Below, one piece after another: positions 1 through 7,287 of a DNA stretch of 53,078 nt (positions are counted from its first letter, which is position 1; each line of letters opens with the position of its first letter). The DNA comes from Sphingopyxis sp. GW247-27LB (GTDB lineage: Bacteria > Pseudomonadota > Alphaproteobacteria > Sphingomonadales > Sphingomonadaceae). The translations under genes and the position numbers were made by a program. The notes beneath the pieces were generated by a model, which had not been told where the DNA came from, did no database searches, and saw nothing but the letters and a program-made list of their open reading frames with translations. Location of the stretch: contig NZ_NIWD01000011.1 of NCBI RefSeq assembly GCF_002277025.1, forward strand, positions 1,279 to 54,356, in the 5' to 3' direction.

Positions 1-148
1 GCCAGCTCGCCGGTCTTCGCGCCTGCCTCCGCTTCCTTCAGCACACCAATGATCTGCTCTTCCGAAAACCTCAAACGCTTCATCTGTCCGTCCTTCCTTC
101 AAGGCCGGACTCTAATCACTGTTGGAGGAAAATCAGGGGGTCACGTCA
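1..148 (-). mobile_element. IS3-family insertion sequence, left end with 5' part of orfA
   Basis: Read on the minus strand, positions 83 to 1 encode MKRLRFSEEQIIGVLKEAEA followed by GAKTGEL, the N-terminal helix-turn-helix start of IS3-family OrfA transposase proteins. The rest of the gene lies outside the window. Upstream of its ATG the minus-strand sequence ends near 141-148 in TGACGTGACCCCCTGATT-type DNA, which looks like an IS3-family terminal inverted repeat. The element end is therefore placed at about 148, where the TonB receptor coding sequence begins abruptly. The exact end and target duplication cannot be confirmed without the other end. Confidence 0.75.
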
Positions 149-1209
149 GTGCGAATCCGCCGACGCCGGGCTTTGCGACGGGCCAACAATTGTTGGACGC
201 GGGCCAGATCTCGCAGCAGGTGTTCGATGACACTGAATTCTATTGTTCGTTTGGCGTGTGTTTTCTCCCCGTCCTTGAACTGACGGCGGTAAATTACGGC
301 CCAACGTTCAAACCAGAATTCGTGAACGCGTTCGAAATCGGCATGAAAAACACGATGATGGGCGGGCGACTCACGCTCAACGCCGGTGCCTTCTATTATG
401 ATTACAGCAATTACCAAGTGTCTCAAATTCGCGACCGAACCGCAGTCAATGAGAATTTCGACGCCAAGGTTTGGGGCGCGGAGTTTTCAGCGATTTTCGA
501 GCCCGTCGACCGGCTGCGTTTTAACGCCAATGTGGGATATCTTAAGACGCGGATCGGTAAGGGCGCAAAGTCGATCGATCCGATGAATCGGACTCTTGGC
601 AATCCCGATTACCAGGTTTTCAAACCCTGGGTCCAATTGCCCTCGAACTGCGTGGCGCCAACTCAAGTCGTAGAGAATTGGTATAAGAACTACGATTTTG
701 CTCAATATGTGTGGAATGTGTGCGGAGGTTTGAACGGATTGCTCAACGGGCTTTTCGGACCGCAATTGAAAGATCCTGCGACGGGGCAACTCTATGATGT
801 AGCGAACTATCCGGAGATCAACGGCGGCGCAGGCTTCTATACTGACCTCGGCGGCAAGGAGCTTCCCAACTCACCGCGCTGGACCGTTAATCTCGGCGCC
901 GAATATACGATCCCGTTCGATGGCGATTGGAGCGCGACGGTGCGCGGTGATGGATACTGGCAGGCGAAGAGCTGGGCGCGGGTTTACAACCTGAACCCAT
1001 ACGACCGGCTGCGTGATTGGACGAACTTCAACATTTCGTTGCGCGTTGATGGTCCCGATGACCTGTCGATCGAAGCTTATGTGAAGAACGTCTTCAACTC
1101 GACGCCAATCACCGATGCCTTTCTGAATAGCGACGATAGCGGCCTGACCACCAACGTGTTCACGCTCGACCCGCGCATTATCGGGTTCAGCATCGCCAAG
1201 AAATTCTGA
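149..1209 (+). pseudogene. TonB-dependent receptor, 3' fragment truncated by an IS3 element
   Basis: About 350 residues of a TonB-dependent outer-membrane receptor beta-barrel. Visible signs are the barrel phrases FKPEFVNAFEIGMKN, NAGAFYYDYSNYQV, VWGAEFSAIF and RFNANVGYLKT, strand-rich alternating residues, the late-barrel phrase PNSPRWTVNLGAEY, and a C-terminal DPRIIGFSIAKKF ending in Phe, the usual signal for outer-membrane insertion. The signal peptide, plug and first barrel strands are missing. The frame is open back to position 49, but the first ~33 codons come from the insertion sequence, so the apparent start is an artefact. Full-length receptors are roughly 700-1000 residues. It is probably non-functional, unless the rest of the gene lies on the far side of the insertion sequence. 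The substrate cannot be inferred. Confidence 0.8.
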
Positions 1210-1241
1210 TCCTCTCCGCCCACTCCACTGGGGGATAACCT

Positions 1242-1287
1242 CGGGCCGATGTCTGTTTGCTCCCGAGCAAACATCGGCCCGGTTTTT
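1242..1287 (+). terminator. Rho-independent terminator after the TonB receptor fragment
   Basis: The left arm GGGCCGATGT...TTGCTC pairs with the right arm GAGCAAACATCGGCCC. The left arm carries a 4-nt bulge, and a run of five T follows the stem. It sits about 35 nt after the receptor stop codon. Confidence 0.8.
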
Positions 1288-1406
1288 CGAAAGGACCAGT
1301 TCGCCACTTTCTCAGGCACTCCTCTCACTCCGGAGGGAAACTGGGCCGCCGTCCTGTCACCCCGGCACGGGCGGCGGCCTAATCTTCTAAAAGCTACAAG
1401 GAGACT

Positions 1407-2267
1407 ATGATGGCCGACAGGACGCAAACGCCACCCGGTCACACGATCGAGAGGCGCAACTGGAAGTTCGGTCGCGGACAGACGGCGAAGCGTTGGTGGC
1501 ATGGCGGTGATGCCGGTCGCACGGCCTTCTACAACGCGCTGTCATCCACCTTCCCGGTCGGCGAAAAATTCTTCATGTCGGCGGTGCGTCACTATCGCGA
1601 CGAAGCACCCGAGGCTCTTCGCGAGCAGATCGACGATTTCATCTTTCAGGAATCGACCCACTCGCGCGAGCATGTCTTTTTCAATCGGCAGGCCCGCGAC
1701 GCCGGCTATGACCTCACGTCGTCCGAGGACCGTGCAGCCCGGACGATTGCATGGGCGAAAAAGCGCCCGCCGCTGATGCAACTCGCCGGGACGTGCGCGC
1801 TTGAGCATTTCACCGCGACCCTCGCCAATGCGATCCTCGCGGACCCTGCACACCTTGCGGGAGCCGACGCCGAGGCGCAGCGCATGTGGCGCTGGCACGC
1901 TATCGAGGAGATCGAGCATAAGGCGGTCGCTTACGACACGTTGGTTCTCGCCATGCGAAGCCGGTCGCCGTTCCGGCGCTGGACGCTGCGGTCCTTCACC
2001 ATGCTCGCGGCGGGCATCCGCTTTCATTATGTCGTGTTCCGCAACACCGCCGACCTGCTGCGGCAGGATGGCAAGAACAATCTGCGGACATGGGGGCGGC
2101 TGCTTTCATATCTCTATGGCAAGCCCGGCCTGATGCGCCTGCTGCTGCGCGACCTGTTCGCCTATTTCCGGCCGAACTTCCATCCGTGGCGGCACGACGA
2201 CCGCGCCCTGGCGGCGCGCGCGCTCGCAACCCTTTCGCCGCCGCTCGTCGCCCCCATGCCGAAATGA
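1407..2267 (+). CDS. Predicted metal-dependent hydrolase (PF10118-like)
   Basis: This 286-aa protein matches the COG3687/PF10118 'predicted metal-dependent hydrolase' family. Its helical core holds conserved acidic/His motifs that look like a di-metal site: FPVGEKFF (about 49-56), QESTHSREH (81-89), EHFTA (133-137) and WHAIEEIEH (163-171). Biochemical activity in the family is poorly defined, so no substrate is proposed. The ATG at 1407 is preceded by AAGGAGAC at good spacing; a second ATG follows directly. The gene overlaps the next one by 4 nt (ATGA). It heads a tight co-directional run that includes the luxR-luxI pair. Whether it belongs to the quorum-sensing unit or is a bystander is unknown. 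Confidence 0.75.
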   Translation: MMADRTQTPPGHTIERRNWKFGRGQTAKRWWHGGDAGRTAFYNALSSTFPVGEKFFMSAVRHYRDEAPEALREQIDDFIFQESTHSREHVFFNRQARDAGYDLTSSEDRAARTIAWAKKRPPLMQLAGTCALEHFTATLANAILADPAHLAGADAEAQRMWRWHAIEEIEHKAVAYDTLVLAMRSRSPFRRWTLRSFTMLAAGIRFHYVVFRNTADLLRQDGKNNLRTWGRLLSYLYGKPGLMRLLLRDLFAYFRPNFHPWRHDDRALAARALATLSPPLVAPMPK

Positions 2268-2731
2268 GCGGCCCGATGCGAAGGACCATGATTTCAGGAA
2301 CGACGATGCTCGCGGCGGTTGCGTTTGGCGTCGCGGGCATCGTCACCGCAGAGGCCGCTCCCGCCGGGGGGCAGAGCATCGCCGGTATCTGGGCGACCGG
2401 CAGCGAGGGGGGCCGCGTCCAGATATATAAATGTGGGGCGGCTCTCTGCGGTAAGATCGTCGACGCGACCCGCATCCGCGCCAATCCCGACCAGCGCGAC
2501 GAACGCAACCCCGACCCCAAGCTGCGCGACCGCCGGTTGAAGGGGCTGGTCGTGTTGCAGGGCTTCGCGGGCGGCCCGCGCGAATGGAAGGGCGGGCCGG
2601 TATATGACCCGGAATCAGGAGACGGCGCGGCCAAGGGCTTTCTGACCTTACGTGCCGACGGCAAGTTGGAGGTGAAGGGTTGCAAGGCGGCAATCTTCTG
2701 CCGCACCAAAATATGGACGCGAGCGCGCTAA
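2264..2731 (+). CDS. DUF2147 family exported protein
   Basis: A 155-aa protein with an N-terminal hydrophobic segment and probable signal peptide ending near TAEAAPAGG. It is followed by the DUF2147 pattern: IAGIWATG, a YKCGAALCGKIV core, a basic stretch ending LKGLVVLQGF, W.GGPVYDPESG and a final CxxxxFC-type Cys region. DUF2147 proteins are small periplasmic or surface proteins of unknown function, often with lipocalin-like beta structure. The start at ATG 2264 overlaps the hydrolase stop; ATG 2276 is an alternative. The 3' end overlaps the luxR start by 19 nt, so the three genes are probably translated as one unit. Confidence 0.75.
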   Translation: MSGPMRRTMISGTTMLAAVAFGVAGIVTAEAAPAGGQSIAGIWATGSEGGRVQIYKCGAALCGKIVDATRIRANPDQRDERNPDPKLRDRRLKGLVVLQGFAGGPREWKGGPVYDPESGDGAAKGFLTLRADGKLEVKGCKAAIFCRTKIWTRAR

Positions 2732-3489
2732 GCCTCGCTGCGGCTTTTCTGATCGAAATCCAGAGGGCGGACGACCTGCCCACGATCGAGAGCCTTCTCG
2801 CGGCCGTCGCGCATGAGTTGGGCTTTCGTCACTATGCGATGATCCATCACGACGATCATCGCAGCGGCTCGCCGGGCCTCATCAATATGAACAATTATGC
2901 GCCCGACTATGCCGCGGAATATTTCGGCGGCCTCTATCATCGCGACGATCCCGTCGTTCATGCCTGCATCGCGGCCAATGCCTGTTTTACGTGGTGCGAG
3001 ATCGCTGACCTGATCGAACTTGGGCCGAGGCACCGCACCTTCCTCGAACGCGGAGAATATTATGGCGTCACCAACGGCATCACCGTCCCGGCTTTCGTTC
3101 TTGGCGAGCGCAGCGGGTCGTGCAACTTCTGTAGCCCGCGCAAGCCGGGGAGCGTCCGGCACCATCTCGATGCCGTTCATTCGATCGGCGGTTTCGCCTT
3201 TTCAAAGGCGCGCCGGATCGTGAACGGAGGGCGCTTGCGGCAAGTCCGCGTCGCGCGGCTTCGCCCGCGCTGGCGCGATTGCGTCGTCCTCGCCGGACAG
3301 GGCAAGAGCAATACCGACATCGCGACGATCCTTGGTCTGACTCCGGCCACCGTCAAAACCTATGTCGAACGGGCCTGCGCCAGTTACGAGGTCAGCAACC
3401 GCACCCAGCTTGTTCTTGCCGCCGTCCTCGACGGCGAGGTGGGAATCCACGAGATCGCCCCGCGTCAACATCGCTACCTAGCGACCTGA
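2713..3489 (+). CDS. LuxR-family quorum-sensing regulator (TraR-like)
   Basis: This 258-aa transcription factor has an N-terminal autoinducer-binding domain (about 5-170, with the Y...W.D-type region NYAPDYAAEYFGGLYHRDDP). The C-terminal LuxR-type helix-turn-helix (about 190-245) contains TDIATILGLTPATVKTYVER. The gene lies directly upstream of the AHL synthase gene, so it is the likely cognate receptor. The start at ATG 2713 lies inside the end of the DUF2147 gene; longer starts would extend further into it. By analogy with TraR of Mesorhizobium and Agrobacterium elements, it would activate conjugation genes when bound to its acyl-homoserine lactone. That role is inferred from the DUF2285 and rdfS/traF genes downstream. 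Confidence 0.9.
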   Translation: MDASALSLAAAFLIEIQRADDLPTIESLLAAVAHELGFRHYAMIHHDDHRSGSPGLINMNNYAPDYAAEYFGGLYHRDDPVVHACIAANACFTWCEIADLIELGPRHRTFLERGEYYGVTNGITVPAFVLGERSGSCNFCSPRKPGSVRHHLDAVHSIGGFAFSKARRIVNGGRLRQVRVARLRPRWRDCVVLAGQGKSNTDIATILGLTPATVKTYVERACASYEVSNRTQLVLAAVLDGEVGIHEIAPRQHRYLAT

Positions 3490-3504
3490 TATTTTTGCGA
3501 GAAA

Positions 3505-3540
3505 TTCGCTCCCTTGCGTGACCACACGCAAGGGAGCGAA
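3505..3540 (+). promoter_or_regulatory. Perfect 36-nt palindrome/hairpin burying the luxI ribosome binding site
   Basis: Arms TTCGCTCCCTTGCGTG (3505-3520) and CACGCAAGGGAGCGAA (3525-3540) are exact reverse complements, separated by ACCA. The only plausible Shine-Dalgarno sequence for luxI, AAGGGAG (3530-3536, 7 nt before the ATG at 3544), lies inside the right arm. In RNA the stem would hide it; in DNA the dyad could be a LuxR-type operator. No T-tract follows, so it is not a normal terminator. Confidence 0.75.
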
Positions 3541-3543
3541 ACC

Positions 3544-4170
3544 ATGATCCATATCGTCGAAGGGCTCGGCACGCCGGCCGACCAGCCATTGCTCGAATCC
3601 ATGTTCGAGGACCGAAAGCGGCTGTTCATCGACCTGCTCGACTGGGATTTGACCGTCGTTGACGACCGGCTTGAGGTCGACCGCTTCGACGACGCCTATG
3701 CCACCTATATCATCGCCGCCGATCGCGCCGGCCGCCATCTGGCTTCGATGCGGCTGCTTCCCTCCACGCGGCCGCACCTGCTCGGCACCCTGTTCGAGCG
3801 GCTTTGCACGAACGGCGTTCCGGTCGGCCCGGACATTTTCGAGATCACCCGGCTTTGCCTGCCGCCCAACCTGCTGCGACCCGAACGGCTGCGGCTTCGC
3901 GACGGGCTTATCCGCGCGATGGTCGATCATGCGATTGATCGGGGCATCAACCGCTTTACCGGCGTCGTGACCGCGCGCTTCCGCGAACAGATCCTCGCGA
4001 TGGGCTGGCACGGCGAGGCGCTGGGGCCGGGGCAGGATTTGGGCGGCGGCCGTCTCGGCGCCTTTGCCGTAACGATCGAGCCGACGACGCCCGCCCATCT
4101 CGAAGCGAACGGCCTCTATGAGCTCCCCGCTTTGTCGGCGGGGACGATCGCGGCGGGATCGGTGGCATGA
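3544..4170 (+). CDS. Acyl-homoserine-lactone synthase (LuxI/TraI family)
   Basis: A 208-aa LuxI-family enzyme, which joins S-adenosylmethionine to an acyl chain from acyl-ACP to make an AHL signal. Hallmark residues fall at family positions: R24, F28 and W34 in FEDRKRLFIDLLDWDL, D47 and D50 in the DRFDD segment, R70 in SMRLLP, F84, and E100/R103 in FEITRLCLP. The ATG at 3544 has the AAGGGAG ribosome binding site inside a perfect hairpin. The gene overlaps phyH by 4 nt. Acyl-chain length cannot be predicted from sequence alone. Together with the upstream luxR it forms the quorum-sensing switch likely to control transfer of the element. Confidence 0.92.
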   Translation: MIHIVEGLGTPADQPLLESMFEDRKRLFIDLLDWDLTVVDDRLEVDRFDDAYATYIIAADRAGRHLASMRLLPSTRPHLLGTLFERLCTNGVPVGPDIFEITRLCLPPNLLRPERLRLRDGLIRAMVDHAIDRGINRFTGVVTARFREQILAMGWHGEALGPGQDLGGGRLGAFAVTIEPTTPAHLEANGLYELPALSAGTIAAGSVA

Positions 4171-5042
4171 CCGGGCCTTTCTCTCCCGATAGCGCGCCCG
4201 TGCGGCTCGACCGCGACGGCTTTTGCGTCATCCGCAATCTGCTCCCGGCCACCCAGATAGACGCGCTGGATTCCTCGCTCGACTATGATTTCGCGGCGAC
4301 GCCCTATTGCGTCGGCGACTTCTTCGGCGAGCGGACCAAGCGTTTCGGGCGCTTGCTCACCCGCGCCCCGGCAACCCGCGCGCTGGTTATGCACGACGCG
4401 ATCCTGGCGCTTGCCGAAAGCATCCTGTCGCCGAACTGCGACCGGATCGCCCTCAATCTCACCCAGGCAGTCGAGATTCACCCCGACGCGCTCGCCCAAT
4501 ATCCACACCGCGACCATGACCTATGGCCGGCGATCAAGGGCGGCCATCAATTTCAGGTCAACATCATGTGGCCGCTCTCGCCGTTCACGGTGGAAAACGG
4601 CGCAACGCGGCTATGGCCGGGCAGCCACCGGCTCGGCTATGACGGCAACGCGAGCGACGACGCGGCCGTTGCCGCGACCTGCGAACCCGGCGACGCACTG
4701 ATCTGGCTCGGTGGCACGCTGCACGGCGCGGGAGCCAATGTCAGCGACGCCCCGCGGCGCGGGATCATCGTCAGCTATTGCCTCGGCTGGCTCAAACCCT
4801 TCGAGCTGCAATGGCTGGTCTATCCGCCCGAGGTGGCGCGGCACTTCGACCCCGATCTTGCGGCGCTGGTCGGCTACGCACAGCATCGCCCCAATCTCGG
4901 CAACGTCGAAGGGCGCTGCCCGTCCTATCTGCTCGCGGGCGACAGGCCCGATCATGTCGCGGCCGTCGATGCGTTGCGGCCCGATCAGGCCGACGCCCTT
5001 CGCGCTCATGTCCACGCGCAGCGCGGCCATGCCGGCGATTGA
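4167..5042 (+). CDS. Phytanoyl-CoA dioxygenase (PhyH) family protein
   Basis: A 291-aa Fe(II)/2-oxoglutarate dioxygenase. Predicted iron ligands are H114 and D116 in YPHRDHDLWP and H186 in GTLHGAG; R197/R198 in APRRGIIVSY would bind 2-oxoglutarate. The jelly-roll phrase NGATRLWPGSHR (144-155) is typical of the family. Its start overlaps the luxI stop (ATGA) and its end overlaps the next gene, so it is co-translated with the signal synthase. A PhyH gene next to luxI recurs in sphingomonads. A role in tailoring the signal or another small molecule is only a guess; the substrate is unknown. Confidence 0.85.
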   Translation: MTGPFSPDSAPVRLDRDGFCVIRNLLPATQIDALDSSLDYDFAATPYCVGDFFGERTKRFGRLLTRAPATRALVMHDAILALAESILSPNCDRIALNLTQAVEIHPDALAQYPHRDHDLWPAIKGGHQFQVNIMWPLSPFTVENGATRLWPGSHRLGYDGNASDDAAVAATCEPGDALIWLGGTLHGAGANVSDAPRRGIIVSYCLGWLKPFELQWLVYPPEVARHFDPDLAALVGYAQHRPNLGNVEGRCPSYLLAGDRPDHVAAVDALRPDQADALRAHVHAQRGHAGD

Positions 5043-5791
5043 AACCCGCGCCGTGCTGCCGCCCGGTAGCTGGCGCGACCAGCGCCCTTATGCGGCGCTC
5101 GCCGCGACGGGCGCGCGCGGTCTCGCGTGGGAATTGCTGCGCCGCGATCCCGACTATCCCGGCGAGGACGATCCGGTTGGCGGCGCGCTAATCGCCGCCG
5201 ATGGCGCGTTCGTCGCGCGCTGGGGGCTTCACTTTCGCCGAAGCGCCGGGCCGCTCTGCGTCCGCCGCACGGTTGCTATGGTCCGCCGCCTTCGATCCAT
5301 CGGTGTTGCTCGCTCATGCGGGCGGCGGGTCGGTCCGCGATGCCCCTGCGCCGGTGACCGTTCCGTGGCTTGCAGTCGGCGGAGGTGGACGGCTTCACGC
5401 CGTCATCGGCGGCGCGCATCACGGCGTCCGCGTTGATATTATCGGTCACGTTCGTACGCCGCCGTTAGAACGGCTGATATTTCCTTTCACCGTCACGATT
5501 GCACCGAGGCAACTCGCTGAGTTCCGGCGCCTAGTCGCGCTCGCGCGGGGCCATCCGCTTATGGCGCGCGCCGACACGCGGCGTCTCAACCGCTTCGTTC
5601 TGGCGCTGCGCGTCATCGACGCGTTGGGCGAAGGTGCATCGTTGCGGACCGTCGGCGAAGCGTTCGTTCGCGCGGGTGATTGGCCAGGCGCCGGCGAGTC
5701 TACAAAATCGCGTGCCCGACGCCTTGTTTCAACAGCGCGAGCGCTATGGATCGACGGCCCGCGATCGATATTGGCGCATTTATCCTTATGA
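5029..5791 (+). CDS. DUF6499/DUF2285 activator encoded in two frames (FseA-like; +1 frameshift)
   Basis: Frame 1 from ATG 5029 encodes a DUF6499-type N-terminus (SWRDQRPYAAL, LAWELLRRDPDYPG, FVARWGLHF). Family homology then continues in the +1 frame (AEAPGRSASAARLLW, FDPSVLL, and the DUF2285 C-terminus RLNRFVLALRVIDALGEGAS...RARRLVSTARAL). The shift is best placed at TTT-C-GCC (5233-5239): P-site tRNA-Phe on UUU can slip to UUC. The zero frame runs on without homology to a stop at 5434-5436, and the +1 frame has a TAA at 5189. The joined product is about 253 aa. In ICEMlSymR7A, msi172 and msi171 are joined by programmed +1 frameshifting into FseA, the activator of rdfS and excision. Position and neighbours fit that role. 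A plain frameshift mutation or a sequencing error remains possible. Confidence 0.75.
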
Positions 5792-5808
5792 ATGGCATGA
5801 TGGCCGGG

Positions 5809-6018
5809 TCAGCCAGCCTTCAGAAGATCAGCCGCTGAAAGGCCCAGCGCTTTAGCCACCTGATCGACGACATCGATTGTGGCGGAATATCTACATCGCT
5901 CAAGTGAACTGACATAGGTACGGTCAATGCCGGCCCGATGAGCAAGTTCCTCCTGTGACCACCCTTTTGCGGCACGAGCCTTCTTCAAATTTCGAGCAAG
6001 AACGCCGCGTATCGACAT
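5809..6018 (-). CDS. XRE-family HTH repressor (QseC-like)
   Basis: A 69-aa single-domain Cro/CI-type protein: LARNLKKARAAKGWSQEELA, HRAGIDRTYVSSLERCRYSA and TIDVVDQVAKALGLSAADLL cover a complete XRE helix-turn-helix. The start is taken at ATG 6018 (MSIRGVL); a TTG at 6027 would add three residues. The gene is convergent with the DUF2285 activator and divergent from a 66-aa gene. A palindrome in the shared upstream region overlaps a promoter. This is the arrangement of qseC (repressor) and qseM in ICEMlSymR7A. The QseC analogy is inferred from layout and size rather than sequence comparison. Confidence 0.85.
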   Translation of the reverse strand: MSIRGVLARNLKKARAAKGWSQEELAHRAGIDRTYVSSLERCRYSATIDVVDQVAKALGLSAADLLKAG

Positions 6019-6036
6019 GGTCGACAACTCTCGCGC

Positions 6037-6066
6037 TTGCTGAGTATTTAACCACGGAGTATACTC
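6037..6066 (+). promoter_or_regulatory. Promoter with overlapping palindromic operator between qseC-like and qseM-like genes
   Basis: TTGCTG (6037-6042) and TATACT (6060-6065) are separated by exactly 17 nt, a good sigma-70-type promoter reading toward the 66-aa gene. The perfect palindrome GAGTATACTC (6057-6066) covers the -10 box. A further GAGTAT half-site (6042-6047) lies 15 bp upstream, one to two helical turns away. This suits two bound XRE dimers, probably the neighbouring repressor. Confidence 0.6.
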
Positions 6067-6176
6067 TGAAATTTACGGCGATAACTTCGCATTCGGTGGA
6101 ACAGGAAAGTGGCGTGGCAGCAGATCAATCATATATTTCGCGAGCTGGGGTGGTCGAAAAAGCGCCGCGAGACGCG

Positions 6177-6377
6177 ATGTTGACCAACTATGACCGCGCG
6201 CATGTGTTGACATACGCCCGCCTGCTGGATGCTGAGCGCGATGGATATGACTGGACGGAGGCTGCGGTCGAAATCCTCGACCTTGATGTTGTGGCAAACC
6301 GAACTCTCGCCGAGGCGTGCTGGCGCTCCCATCTTGATCGTGCTCATTGGTTTGTCGATGGCGGTTTCGCCACTTAG
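6177..6377 (+). CDS. Small DUF2285-like protein (QseM-like antiactivator candidate)
   Basis: A 66-aa protein with the pattern of a free-standing DUF2285 helical domain: YDRAHVLTYARLLDAERDG, then TEAAVEILDL, then the C-terminal HLDRAHWFVDGGF, which resembles the R..RA..LV.GGY end of DUF2285. In ICEMlSymR7A, QseM is a small DUF2285-fold antiactivator that binds both TraR and FseA and is divergent from qseC. Position, size and pattern all fit. The start at ATG 6177 gives the compact domain; the frame stays open upstream to 5955, but that part lacks protein-like character and overlaps the XRE gene. The ribosome binding site is weak. The functional call is inference. Confidence 0.6.
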   Translation: MLTNYDRAHVLTYARLLDAERDGYDWTEAAVEILDLDVVANRTLAEACWRSHLDRAHWFVDGGFAT

Positions 6378-6536
6378 GCGCCGATCTTCGCGCGATTGAA
6401 GCAGCCCGACAGGAAGCGGCCCGATCATTCCGGCAGTGTCGGTTTTCGCCGACCCCGATTTCGACACGTTCGCTGGCGTCACCTGTTCGCCATTCTCCGC
6501 CTTTCGCCATCACAGCGCGAAGGAGCGAGAGGCAGC

Positions 6537-6767
6537 ATGGAGGATGACGACAGCATCGAGCGCGCGCGGGAGGCCAAGCGGGGCTCGCCGTTTTTGAGTC
6601 CCAAGCAGGCCGCCCATTATCTCGGCGTCTCGCTGCGGACCTTGCAGGTGCATCGCACCCGCGGCACCGGGCCGCGCTTCCGCCGCCATTGCCGGCGTAT
6701 CCGCTACCATATCGACGACCTCGATAGCTGGTCGGTCGGGCAGCATGGAGCGCCGGGCGATGACTGA
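6537..6767 (+). CDS. AlpA/MerR-like HTH protein, probable recombination directionality factor (RdfS-like)
   Basis: A 76-aa winged-helix DNA-binding protein of the excisionase/AlpA type: FLSPKQAAHYLGVSLRTLQ, then HRTRGTGPRFRR, then IRYHIDDLDSW. Such proteins bend DNA at attachment sites or act as local activators. It directly precedes and overlaps traF, as rdfS does in ICEMlSymR7A, where RdfS drives excision and is the main target of FseA. AAGGAG lies 11 nt before ATG 6537. The 160 nt between the upstream gene and this one would hold the target promoter of the activator, but I see no clear operator there. The RdfS role is inferred from order; AlpA-type regulators look alike. Confidence 0.75.
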   Translation: MEDDDSIERAREAKRGSPFLSPKQAAHYLGVSLRTLQVHRTRGTGPRFRRHCRRIRYHIDDLDSWSVGQHGAPGDD

Positions 6768-7287
6768 TCCCGCACTGGCCAAGCGGCGGCTCGGCCGATG
6801 GGCGGTCGGCTGCGGCGGTCTCGCGCTCGCGCTCGCGGGAACGCTGCTCGCGCCGCCGCGCCCGCGCCTCCTATGGAACGCCAGCGCCAGCGCGCCGGTC
6901 GGTCTCTATGCGGTCGGGGACGGCGCGGCGCCCGTGCGCGGCGACATGGTGATCGCGCGCGTTCCGGCCGAGTTTCGCATGTTCGCCGCGCGCCGCCGCT
7001 ATCTTCCCGCGAACGTGCCGCTGGTGAAGCGTGTTGCCGCGATGGCAGGCGACGAGGTTTGCGCCGCTGGCGCGCGCGTGACGGTCAACGGACATATCGT
7101 CGCCCGCCGTCTCGATCGCGACGGCGCGGGGCGGCCTATGCCGTGGTGGTCAGGGTGCGCCGAGTTAGCGGCGGACGAGTATTTCCTGTTGATGACCGAT
7201 AGCGCCGCGTCCTTCGACGGACGCTATTTCGGCATTACCGAGGCGGGCGATATTGTCGGCAAGGCGCGGCTGATATGGCGCCGGTGA
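6760..7287 (+). CDS. traF: TraF-type S26 family signal peptidase
   Basis: A 175-aa inner-membrane serine peptidase. It has an N-terminal membrane helix (about 13-32), the catalytic-serine region NASASAPVGLY (probable nucleophile S44), and the general-base lysine K90 in PLVKRVAAM. The closing FDGRYFG...DIVGKARLIWRR is typical. In RP4, TraF matures and cyclises the TrbC pilin; the trbC gene is present near 47.2 kb. The chosen ATG 6760 overlaps the stop region of the HTH gene; ATG 6745 is an alternative. The 3' end overlaps the transglycosylase start by 13 nt. Confidence 0.9.
   Translation: MTDPALAKRRLGRWAVGCGGLALALAGTLLAPPRPRLLWNASASAPVGLYAVGDGAAPVRGDMVIARVPAEFRMFAARRRYLPANVPLVKRVAAMAGDEVCAAGARVTVNGHIVARRLDRDGAGRPMPWWSGCAELAADEYFLLMTDSAASFDGRYFGITEAGDIVGKARLIWRR

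Noticed and set aside
49..148. Apparent N-terminus of the TonB receptor frame
   Set aside because: These bases are the end of the IS3 element read in a chance frame; receptor homology starts only after about 149.
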